Positions 1-8,200 of a stretch of 44,677 bases of DNA are shown here, in pieces (the first letter of the stretch is position 1; each line of letters starts with the position of its first letter). Under the pieces are notes generated by a model. It made no database searches, had not been told where the DNA came from, and saw only the letters and a program-made list of their open reading frames with translations. A program made the position numbers and the translations under genes. This stretch comes from Rhodobiaceae bacterium (lineage in GTDB: Bacteria; Pseudomonadota; Alphaproteobacteria; Rhizobiales; JANQQB01), in contig JANQQB010000142.1 of assembly GCA_028285165.1 (NCBI GenBank), positions 1 through 44,677 on the forward strand, read 5' to 3'.

Positions 1-56
1 CCGGCGCCGACAAGCGTGCCGGTTTTCAGAAAATCCCGTCGCTTCATGCGTAGCAT
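1..56 (-). CDS. Twin-arginine signal-peptide protein, N-terminal fragment (runs off left edge)
   Basis: Only the first 18 codons are present. The reverse strand reads MLRMKRRDFLKTGTLVGA, a twin-arginine (Tat) leader with an RRDFLK core followed by the start of a hydrophobic stretch. A GGGAGGA ribosome binding site lies about 6 bases before the ATG at 56; an in-frame ATG at 47 is the alternative start. The gene diverges from the sensor kinase at 283, so the two share the 57-282 promoter region and may be co-regulated. Tat leaders occur on cofactor-containing periplasmic enzymes and on some binding proteins, but the mature part is outside the window and no function can be assigned. Confidence 0.75.
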   Translation of the reverse strand, partial: MLRMKRRDFLKTGTLVGA

Positions 57-282
57 TGCTTTCCTCCCGCGGCATGAAGATCCGCCGACCCTCTGCGTGG
101 GGTCGTGGTCTGTTTACGGGAAGGATAGCGAGCGAAGAGCCGTCAAAGGTTGCAAAATTGTTCGAAGTTGTAAACGGATGTAAACGCCTGTTTTTGCCGC
201 TGACTTTACGGCATTTCCGCCAGATGATTAAATATTGGCCGCGTTGCGATCCGGGAGGGCGGCTGTAGCGGCTGCGGTGATC
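57..282. promoter_or_regulatory. Divergent promoter region with tandem direct repeat
   Basis: This region separates the Tat-leader gene (minus) from the hybrid kinase (plus). It holds an exact 8-base direct repeat, TGTAAACG, at 169-176 and 179-186, so the copies start 10 bases apart on the same face of the helix. OmpR-family regulators typically bind tandem direct repeats with this spacing, and the adjacent system encodes such a regulator. A TGTTTACG element at 110-117 resembles the repeat in inverted orientation. That the regulator at 2655 binds here is inferred. Confidence 0.4.
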
Positions 283-2658
283 ATGCCGACAAAGGCAGAC
301 GGGCCAGAAAGCGCTCGGCACGTATTTTCAATCGAGGATTTGCGACGTTTTCTGAACGAGCGCCGCGATCAACTTGTTGATTCATCGATTGAAATTGCCA
401 AGAAGAACGGCTACGCGCCCTATACGACGACGATCCGGGCGGCTTGGGTGGAGGCCATAAACGGCGTTTCGCAAAGCCTGACCGCATATCTGGCGGACCT
501 GTGTTCCGGTGCCGATGGCAGACCGCAAGGGCCGCTGGCGGAAAACGACTATCGCTCAGACCCGCGTTTTGCCGATATGCGCCGGATTGCCCGCCTGCAT
601 CGATCTCTCGGTATTACCCTTCAGTTGTATCTCGGGCTGTTTGCGCATTTCCGCAACCTCTATGTCGAGGTCCTGGAAAATGCAGCTCCTCCAGCGCCGC
701 TCGCGCCGGACCACCTTGGCCGTGTGCGGGACTTTTTCGACGAAGCCGGCCTGAGCATCGCGTCTGACTGGAACGAACCGAACAGCGACAAGCGCATCCG
801 CGAACTGCAAGACCGCACACGCGCAGTCACGCTCGACAAGGACCGGTACTTCGCGGTGTTCGAGAGTCTGAGAAATCCCGCGTTTCTGCTCGACCGAAAC
901 CTTCGGCTCGTCAATGCCAACCAGGCCGCCGTGGAACTTTTTCTCGGCGCGGCCGAAGCTGGCGAACTGATCTATCTGAAATCAAAGCGACGGCAGAAAC
1001 AATCGCTGCAGGACCTCGTGCTTACGATTGCGACGGCGATCGATCAAAGCGACGATGCGCTTTGGCTCGAGACCCGATCGGGACGCCGCTGTTTCGACGT
1101 GCGGACCCGAGACCTTCATGATTCCCTGGAAAACACGTCGCTCGGCCAGGTGATTCTGCTCAATGACGTGACCAGCTACCGTCGCGCGACCGAACAGGCG
1201 CAGCAGGCCGAACAGACCATGTCCCGCTTTCTGGCGACGATGAGCCATGAAATCCGCACGCCGCTGCACAGCGTTCTCGGAGCCACGGATCTGTTGCGCT
1301 CCGCCGGATCCGGAGAAACCGGCTCCTATGTCGATACGATCGAGAGTGCCGGAAAAACGCTTCTCCAGACACTCAACAATGTGCTCGACTATTCCAAGCT
1401 GGAAAACGCCGCGCCCGTGCCCAGACCGCAGGACATCCACCTTCGTTCCGCGTTGAAAGACTTCAGGCGTGCCGCGTCCGTGTGGGCCAGACAGCGCGCG
1501 GTTCCGTTCAGCGTCGACGTCGCCGACCGCCTTGCCGATACGATTTCGCTCGACTGGTCGATGTGCCAACAGGTTCTGAGCAACCTGGTGTCGAACGCAA
1601 TCCGGCACGATAACGGTCGCGGTGTCGAGCTGGCTGTCGAATGCTGCGAAGTCGACTGGACGCCGATGCTGCGGTTCGCGGTTTCCGATCACGGTTCGGG
1701 TCTGCAGGCCGAAGACGCCCTCGCGCTTTCCGCTCCCTATGCAAAACTGCAGCCCCGCAACACGGCAGGCGGCGGCGCCGGCCTCGGTCTCGCCATTGCC
1801 CATCATCTGGTCGAAGCCATGGGTGGCTCGATGGGGTACGCGCTGCGGTATCCCGGAACGGTCATCTGGTTTGAAATTCCCTACAAGGTCTCGGAACGGA
1901 ACCGATACGAGGCTCCGTCGAACGGAACACCTTTCGGAACCCAGACTTGCTCCCACCTCAGATGCCTGCTGATCGATGACGATATCGTCGGGCGCTCGGT
2001 TACCGCCGAATTCCTGACCGGATGCGGCGTTTCGGTTGAGAACGCGTCAACGCTGGCGGATGCAGACAGGATGACCGAGGCCAGCCGGTATGACGTCATC
2101 CTCGCCGACTACGCGCTTCCGGACGGTACCGGGGCGGACTTTGTGCGGCGCTACCGGGCGAAGGGCCAGGATGCGCGCTGCTACGCACTGACGGCAAATG
2201 TCGAGACGCTTCTGAATGCAAGTGACGAACGGGATCTGTTCGATGACGTGCTCGCCAAGCCGGTCGGTCGGGGCACCCTGACGTCCATCGTTTTGCACGG
2301 CGGCCGCCATGTGTCCGACGATGACGCGCCGCCGGTCTACACGATGTCGAAGCGGGCGCGCCTGGCCATGCAATCCGCCTTTGCGGAGCAATGGCAGGAC
2401 CTGATCGCCTCGCGCTACCGGCCGGTCGACGATCATTCCGCTCCAGCGCTCGGCGAGAAAGCCCATCGGCTGATCGGTGCCGCCTCCGCCCTGGGATTGC
2501 AGGATGTCGAGCGGGAACTCCGCCAGCTTGAGCGCACATGCCGGAGCGGCGGGGCCGCCGATGCGGTTTCGAAGCGATTGGGTTTCCTGCGGTCAGACCT
2601 GGAATCCTACGCCTCCTGGAGGGCGTTTCAGGACAAGACATCGGAATTGCCGCGATGA
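283..2658 (+). CDS. Soluble hybrid sensor histidine kinase (PAS-HisKA-HATPase-receiver-Hpt)
   Basis: A 791-residue phosphorelay kinase that would autophosphorylate and pass phosphate through its own receiver and Hpt domain to the response regulator encoded next. Residues 15-155 form a helical region I do not recognise, in the place of a sensor. A PAS domain follows at about 190-300. The H box is MSHEIRTP with phospho-His322; the ATPase domain is at about 430-545 with a GGGAGLGLAI glycine box. The receiver starts near 560 with acidic residues 565-567 and phospho-Asp609. An Hpt domain near the C-terminus carries His728 in AHRLIGAA. No membrane segment is visible, so the stimulus is probably cytoplasmic. 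The ATG at 283 was preferred because residues upstream of it are low complexity; an in-frame ATG at 235 is possible. The domain order after the sensor is TorS-like. Confidence 0.9.
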   Translation: MPTKADGPESARHVFSIEDLRRFLNERRDQLVDSSIEIAKKNGYAPYTTTIRAAWVEAINGVSQSLTAYLADLCSGADGRPQGPLAENDYRSDPRFADMRRIARLHRSLGITLQLYLGLFAHFRNLYVEVLENAAPPAPLAPDHLGRVRDFFDEAGLSIASDWNEPNSDKRIRELQDRTRAVTLDKDRYFAVFESLRNPAFLLDRNLRLVNANQAAVELFLGAAEAGELIYLKSKRRQKQSLQDLVLTIATAIDQSDDALWLETRSGRRCFDVRTRDLHDSLENTSLGQVILLNDVTSYRRATEQAQQAEQTMSRFLATMSHEIRTPLHSVLGATDLLRSAGSGETGSYVDTIESAGKTLLQTLNNVLDYSKLENAAPVPRPQDIHLRSALKDFRRAASVWARQRAVPFSVDVADRLADTISLDWSMCQQVLSNLVSNAIRHDNGRGVELAVECCEVDWTPMLRFAVSDHGSGLQAEDALALSAPYAKLQPRNTAGGGAGLGLAIAHHLVEAMGGSMGYALRYPGTVIWFEIPYKVSERNRYEAPSNGTPFGTQTCSHLRCLLIDDDIVGRSVTAEFLTGCGVSVENASTLADADRMTEASRYDVILADYALPDGTGADFVRRYRAKGQDARCYALTANVETLLNASDERDLFDDVLAKPVGRGTLTSIVLHGGRHVSDDDAPPVYTMSKRARLAMQSAFAEQWQDLIASRYRPVDDHSAPALGEKAHRLIGAASALGLQDVERELRQLERTCRSGGAADAVSKRLGFLRSDLESYASWRAFQDKTSELPR

Positions 2659-3362
2659 TGGGTTTGGCACACGACAGGACGTCGGCGGCCAACGTGCTTT
2701 GCGTGGATGACGATCCCGTGACGCAAATCCTGCTGGAAGACGTCATCGGTTCGGCGGGCCATTGCTATCGTGCCGCGCACGATCTCGCCGAGGCCGAAGC
2801 CATGCTGGAAAAGGAGCATTTCGATCTCATCCTGCTGGATCGGAAGCTCCCGGGTAGCGACGGACTCGTCCTGTTGCAGCACATCCGTCGGCACACCGAA
2901 TCCCATGTCATCGTGCTCAGCAGCATGTGCGAATCACAGGACCGGCTGCTCGGCCTGCAACTCGGTGCCGACGATTACCTGACGAAACCGTTCAATCCGG
3001 CGGAATTGTGCAGCCGGATCCGGAACATGCTGCACACATCGCGGCAGGTCCCGTCGGGCCCCTCTGTCACGCGGCATGTCGTTGGCGAGATGACGTTCAA
3101 CGTGGCGACCCGTCGCCTGCGCATCGGCTCCCGGTCGTCTGTTCTTTCGCCGGCGCAGGGCAAGCTCTTGTCTTTGCTGCTTGAAAAACAGGGCACTTTG
3201 CTGACGCGGAATCAATTGACCCGGAACATCAGCGGACGCGACTGGTCGCATGGCGACCGGACGGTCGATGTCTTGATATCCAGACTTCGCAAACTCATCC
3301 CGATTTCGATTGCCGAGATCGTGACCATTCACGGCAGCGGCTACATGTTCGTCGTGAAATAA
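2655..3362 (+). CDS. OmpR/TorR-type response regulator
   Basis: A 235-residue two-domain regulator. The N-terminal receiver starts with VLCVDDDP and carries the phospho-acceptor Asp in LILLDRKLPG and the conserved Lys in DDYLTKPF. The C-terminal winged helix has the OmpR-type signature DRTVDVLISRLRKL. The start ATG overlaps the kinase stop codon (ATGATG at 2655-2660), so translation is coupled and the pair is surely one operon; the neighbouring ATG at 2658 is an alternative start. The partner is the upstream hybrid kinase through its Hpt domain. Likely targets, including the divergent Tat-leader gene, are not shown by the sequence apart from the direct repeat at 169-186. Confidence 0.9.
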   Translation: MMGLAHDRTSAANVLCVDDDPVTQILLEDVIGSAGHCYRAAHDLAEAEAMLEKEHFDLILLDRKLPGSDGLVLLQHIRRHTESHVIVLSSMCESQDRLLGLQLGADDYLTKPFNPAELCSRIRNMLHTSRQVPSGPSVTRHVVGEMTFNVATRRLRIGSRSSVLSPAQGKLLSLLLEKQGTLLTRNQLTRNISGRDWSHGDRTVDVLISRLRKLIPISIAEIVTIHGSGYMFVVK

Positions 3363-3368
3363 AGATGC

Positions 3369-3389
3369 CCGGCGCTCCCGTTGCGCCGG
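3369..3389. terminator. Hairpin between convergent genes
   Basis: Perfect 7-bp stem CCGGCGC / GCGCCGG with a 7-base loop, lying just after the response-regulator stop (3362) and just before the stop of the minus-strand lipoprotein gene (3395). It is placed to act as a shared bidirectional terminator, although neither side has a long T-run. Confidence 0.5.
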
Positions 3390-3394
3390 CCTTA

Positions 3395-4579
3395 TCAATC
3401 CACAAAGACCCGCTGATCGGTAGGAAGAATGCTGCGCGGAATCGCCGTGGCGGTATTCACCACACCCGTTGCGGTGCTCACCACGCCCTGGACCAGGCGT
3501 ACCGTGACCGATTGGCCTCCGGCGGTCGACAATTGGTCTTCGCCATCCTGCAGCCGCTTGCCGATCATCTGCACGATGGCCGGCGCGTCGGCGAACTTGG
3601 AATGGTGCAGCGACCCCTCCACCTCGACCTGCGACAGGTCGACCACATTGATGCCGAGCCCCTCGAGCCGGTCGATCTCCGGACTGTTGCCGACCCGATC
3701 CACTCTGCCCGCAATGCGTCTGGAAATCGCAAGCGGTCGGTCGTCCTCCGACAGCAATACGTAGAACTTGTGCAAGCCCTGGGGCATCGAGCGCACCTGG
3801 GTTTCGAACACGTCTATGTCGATGTCCGGCGATGCCATGATCACGTAGCGGAGCCGTTCGCCGTTTCCGAACACGCCGGAAATCGCTGCCTGGCGCAGGG
3901 TCTCCACCGTCAGGAAATTGCCCATCGAATGCGCGACGATGTCGCCGCGCCGCGCCGGCGTCCGGGCAATCAGACGAAACGTCTCAAGCAGGCTGTCGCG
4001 GGAGCCGAGCACGCTGTTGATGTCATAGACATAATCGGTCACCCGGCCGCCCGACGGCCATGTGAAGAGGATCGGGACACCTTGGTATCCGGTGTCGTGC
4101 ACAAATTGCGTGAAGCGGAAAAGCGCGGCATCGAAGCTCGTATTGTAGCCGTGCACAAAGACCAGCACATTGCGGTCGGCGGGCGGACGTTCGCGCAATT
4201 CCCGTTCGATCTGACCGACGAAGCCGCTTTTTCCCTCAAGCATGCGCGGGTTCAGGGCGACCATGTCGGTCCGCGGGTCGGGCGGCAGCCGGTCGGCCCG
4301 TTCGATCTGGCCGGTTTCGTGACTGGGCGGGACGAACATGTCGACCGTGGCAAAATGCAGGTCGGTGCTCCGGGCGCCGGTGAACATGCGCGCCGGGTTG
4401 TCCGACGAAAGCGCGCGCGTGCTGGCCACGACGATACGGTGTTTCGTGATATCGGGCACGTCTGTGGCACTGAACGCCTGACCGTCCACGCCGATGACGT
4501 CCTGCGGCGTGCCGGCACATCCGCCCAGGATCCCGATGACAATGAGCCCCGCCAGTATCTTGACCGGTACCAAGGACAT
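3395..4579 (-). CDS. DUF900-type alpha/beta-hydrolase lipoprotein
   Basis: A 394-residue predicted lipoprotein. The leader ends in a lipobox, LGGC with Cys21. The body matches DUF900 alpha/beta hydrolases: the VLVFVHGYNTSFDAALFR strand and oxyanion region, then FTWPSGG, and a nucleophile elbow A-H-S-M-G in DIVAHSMGNF. The start at 4579 was chosen because GGCGGAG precedes it and it places the lipobox correctly; a longer frame back to 4702 adds residues unlike a signal sequence. It converges on the two-component operon and diverges from the giant secreted protein at 5222. The substrate is unknown; family members are presumed esterases or lipases of the envelope. Confidence 0.85.
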   Translation of the reverse strand: MSLVPVKILAGLIVIGILGGCAGTPQDVIGVDGQAFSATDVPDITKHRIVVASTRALSSDNPARMFTGARSTDLHFATVDMFVPPSHETGQIERADRLPPDPRTDMVALNPRMLEGKSGFVGQIERELRERPPADRNVLVFVHGYNTSFDAALFRFTQFVHDTGYQGVPILFTWPSGGRVTDYVYDINSVLGSRDSLLETFRLIARTPARRGDIVAHSMGNFLTVETLRQAAISGVFGNGERLRYVIMASPDIDIDVFETQVRSMPQGLHKFYVLLSEDDRPLAISRRIAGRVDRVGNSPEIDRLEGLGINVVDLSQVEVEGSLHHSKFADAPAIVQMIGKRLQDGEDQLSTAGGQSVTVRLVQGVVSTATGVVNTATAIPRSILPTDQRVFVD

Positions 4580-5221
4580 ACTCCGCCTGCATGCTCCGCC
4601 GGTGCTTGCCGGCCACTCCCCAACCTGTAGTCGTAATCGATCAAAACAGGCCGGTCCATGGGAAAGTGGCCAAAATCCGGACGCCTTTATCCTTCCCGAC
4701 ACGTCGAGCGGGGTGAGCGCCGCCGACCGTTTCGCGACACTTTTCAGATCAGCGGCTTCTCAATAATGAAAGATGAATCAATTAATAGTAGAATTTTTTT
4801 CGTCGATCATCTTTCCTAACCGACAAAAAACGATGTCGTCCGTCCGGTCGACACGTTTGCGAACCTTGATCGACGGCAATGGCACGAACTGGGCGATTTG
4901 CTGATTCGCATCGGATCTTTCGTCTTTTCCGGCCCTGTTGTTTCTGACACGGCGATCCTGCGCCGCCAAATGCGTGACGCAGCGTGACGAGGCGCGTATT
5001 ATTTAAAAAGTGATTTCCGTAATTATCTTCGTTTTTTCAGATATTTGTGTGGGTTAACGCTGTTCATTAGGTATATCGGCAAACCATTTTCACGCAATAC
5101 ATCATGACAAATTTGCATATATCGTTTACCGGTTACTCACCTTAACTGTCCGTTAGCGTGTCGAGTTGCCGCTTCAAGTTGAACTTGAGTTGCAGATCGC
5201 CTTTTGAGTGTGAGTACCGCG
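4580..5221. other. AT-rich intergenic region upstream of the giant secreted protein
   Basis: A 642-base stretch between divergent genes in which I find no convincing gene. From about 4760 to 5160 it is markedly AT-rich against a high-GC background, with A/T runs around 4785-4800 and 5005-5040. This fits a long regulatory region for the gene at 5222, possibly silenced by a nucleoid protein. No clear -35/-10 pair could be fixed. A short minus-strand frame at 4778-4969 has neither a ribosome binding site nor a recognisable product. Confidence 0.5.
5142..5156 (+). promoter_or_regulatory. Candidate CtrA-like site
   Basis: TTAA, seven bases, then TTAG: 7 of 8 matches to the alphaproteobacterial CtrA consensus TTAA-N7-TTAA. 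It lies 66 bases before the ATG at 5222. Surface and motility genes are common CtrA targets. A single near-match in an AT-rich region can arise by chance, so this is tentative. Confidence 0.25.
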
Positions 5222-8200
5222 ATGTCCCATATTGATGCCACGAATCCGAGCTGGAAATCCGAACGAATTCTGACCCGACGTGGTGCATCGACGCGGACAT
5301 TCGGGGGCAATGCCCTACCATCAGAAATGCTCGCTCTGGAACCGCGCGTCATGCTGGATGGCGCGATCGCGATGGCGGCCCTGGATCAGGCCGATGCCAA
5401 TCCTGACGCGCAGGACAATCAGCAGACGCAATCGAAAGAACCGGCGGCACAGTCCAATTCGGATTCCGAGGTTGGGAACAATTCCGCTTCCGAAGGCAGC
5501 GATGGGGCCGCTGATGCGACGCCGCCCGGCGATCGCATCGTCATAATCGTCGACGCGGCTGTTGCCGATGCGCAGGAGCTCCTGGCCGGCGTCGACCCAT
5601 CCGCGGAAATCTTCTATCTGTCCGCTGGCACCGACGGCGTGCATCAGATCACCGCCTTGCTTGCCGGCGAGACCGGTATTGCGGAACTGCATATCCTTTC
5701 GCATGGCGAAACGGGTTCGGTAACGCTCGGCAACATGGTTCTATCGGCTGCCAATGCGGAGGCCTATGCATCCGAGTTTACCGTTTGGGATTCCGCCTTG
5801 AAAGACGGTGCCGATATCCTGCTTTACGGATGCAATATCGGTGAGGATGCCGCGGGTAAGGCCTTTTTGGACGTGATGGCCGACCTGACGAACGCCGACC
5901 TTGCCGCTTCCGATGATCTGACCGGCGGTACCGGGCTCGGCGGTAATTGGGATCTGGAAGTGGCAACCGGGACAATCGAAGCCGGGTTGCCGCTCGATGC
6001 CGCCGCCGTTGACGGCTATGCCCATACCCTTTTGTTCGTGCCGACCAATACGGCGCCTTCGCTCAGCGGCCTGACGACGTCCCTTACAGTTCTGGAGCGC
6101 GAAGCCCCGGTTGTGTTGGACAGCGACGTCACGGTTGCTGATCAGGAGCAGAACTGGAACGGCGGCATCCTTACGATTTCCGGATTGGATGCGAACGACG
6201 TTCTCGCCGTGCAAACCGTTGGCAACGGGGCCGGTGAAACCAGCGTGACCGGAAACACCATTTCGGTCGGCGGGACCGCCGTTGCGACCTTTACCGGCGG
6301 AACTGCCGGCACCAACCTGGTGATTACGTTCAACGCGAACGCAAACAATGCCTCGGTCGAACGCGTGATCGAGAACCTGGTGTTCTCAAACGGATCGGAC
6401 ACGCCGACCGCCGCGCGTACGTTGTCCCTCACGCTGGTCGACGCGGGCGGCATGGAGGCCATCGGCACGACACAGACACTGACCGAGCGTCAAGGTTCCG
6501 CTAATCCGTTGGACGGCATCAGCGTGAGCCGTGCCGCCGCGCCGACATTCGTCGATATCGACGCAGACGGCGATCTCGATGTGTTTATGGGGTCGGTAAA
6601 CGGGGACTTGCGGTTCTTCCGGAATGTCGGTTCGCCTCAGGTTGCGGCCTATTCCGAAGAAACCGGCACGAACAACCCGTTTAACGGTCTTTCGGTAACG
6701 TTCGATTCTTCGCCGACCTCTGTCGACATCGACAATAACGGCGTCCTCGATGCCTTTGTCGGCCAACAGGACGGTACGGTTGTCTTTTTCCGGAATACGG
6801 GCACCGACACCGCTCCGGTCTTTGTAAGAGTGGATGGCGCCGGCAATCCTCTTAACGCCGTAGACACTGGCTTTCTCGCGGCCCCCACCTTCGTCGATAT
6901 CGACAACGACGGCGATTTCGATGCCTTTGTGGGCGCGCAAGACGGGAGCGTGTTATTTTACAGGAATACCGGCAATCCCAACGCGCCGGCGTTTTCTCTG
7001 GAAACCGGAACGAGTGATCCGTTCAACGGGTTCGACTTCGGGGCCCTTTCCAAACCGGATTTCGTCGATTTCGACGGTGACGGCGATTTCGATGCGATCG
7101 TCGGGTCGCTGGATAGCGGCGGCAAGCTGACCTATGTGCGCAACGACGGCACCCCGAACAATCCCAACTTCACGATCGTGACCGGCACGGCTGATCCGTT
7201 CAACCCGCTTTCGGTCCAGGCCGAGGCGCGTCCGGTCTTTGCGGACATCGACGGCGACGGCGATCCGGATCTTTTTGTGGGTGGGTTCGACGGGACAACC
7301 GCCTTTTTCGAGACGGATACGCGCTTCGACATTGCCGCTAACGTTACAGCGGTCAATTCCACGCCGGTTGTCACGCCGCCGGCGGCTTCGCTGAACGCGA
7401 CCGGACAAACGGATCTCGCTATTCACGGGGCTGGGTTTTCGGCAGCGGATGCAGATGCCGGTAGCGGTCCCGGAACTCTCACCCTGACGGTCGGCGAAGG
7501 CACGTTGACCGTTGACGTCGGCGATTCCGGCGTCACGATCATCAGCGGAAACGGATCCGGGACTGTTGTCCTCGAAGGGACGCTTGCCGAGGTCAACGCC
7601 CTGCTTGGCGGGGCCGGCACCGGGACGATCCTCTATCGCGCAACCGGCGTGTCTCCGTCGCCATCGACCACCATTTCGGTGACGTATAACGACCGCGGCG
7701 CAACCGGCGTCGATCCCGGATTGACCGCCGACGACTTGTCCGAAGAAGGCACTGCAAGCCAAACCATCACGATAACGCCGGGTAATCAGCCGCCGATCAT
7801 TATCGCAGATCGCGAAGGCGTTTTGTTCCGTGAGCTCGATGGCGACAACGATCCCGGCAATCTGGGCGGGCTGCAATTCCTGTCCGCCGTCAACTTCACG
7901 GTTACGGATCCCGACAGCACCGCGTTTACCGTCATTACGATCAACCTGACGAACACCCTTGGCAACGCGGTCGCGGGCGACACGTTGCGGGTTCGACCTG
8001 CGGACCACGGGGCTGTGGGCACAGCGCTGCGCGACAAGCTCGACAACGCGACCATTACGGGGAACGACGTCAGCAACCAGATTACCGTCACGGCGGGTCC
8101 GGGCGAAACCTTTACGGCCGCGGAAGTCGAGGCAATCCTCGAACGACTGCGCCTTGTTATCGCGGAAGACTCGCAGGCTGGTCCGGTAACCCGTGATAAG

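Noticed and set aside
3365-4630. Plus-strand open frame over the DUF900 lipoprotein gene
   Set aside because: Shadow frame; the minus strand has the lipobox, nucleophile elbow and a good ribosome binding site.
4778-4969. Short minus-strand frame (63 codons) in the AT-rich intergenic region
   Set aside because: No ribosome binding site, no recognisable product, and composition like the surrounding non-coding DNA.
5060-5069. CTGTTCATTA, an 8/10 match to the E. coli TorR box (CTGTTCATAT)
   Set aside because: A single copy in an AT-rich region; TorR sites are tandem boxes, and only the domain layout of the kinase/regulator pair is Tor-like. Not enough to call a site.
5204-5221. TTG start for the giant protein, six codons upstream of the ATG
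   Set aside because: A rare start codon with no ribosome binding site. Kept only as an alternative, because the ATG at 5222 also lacks a strong site.
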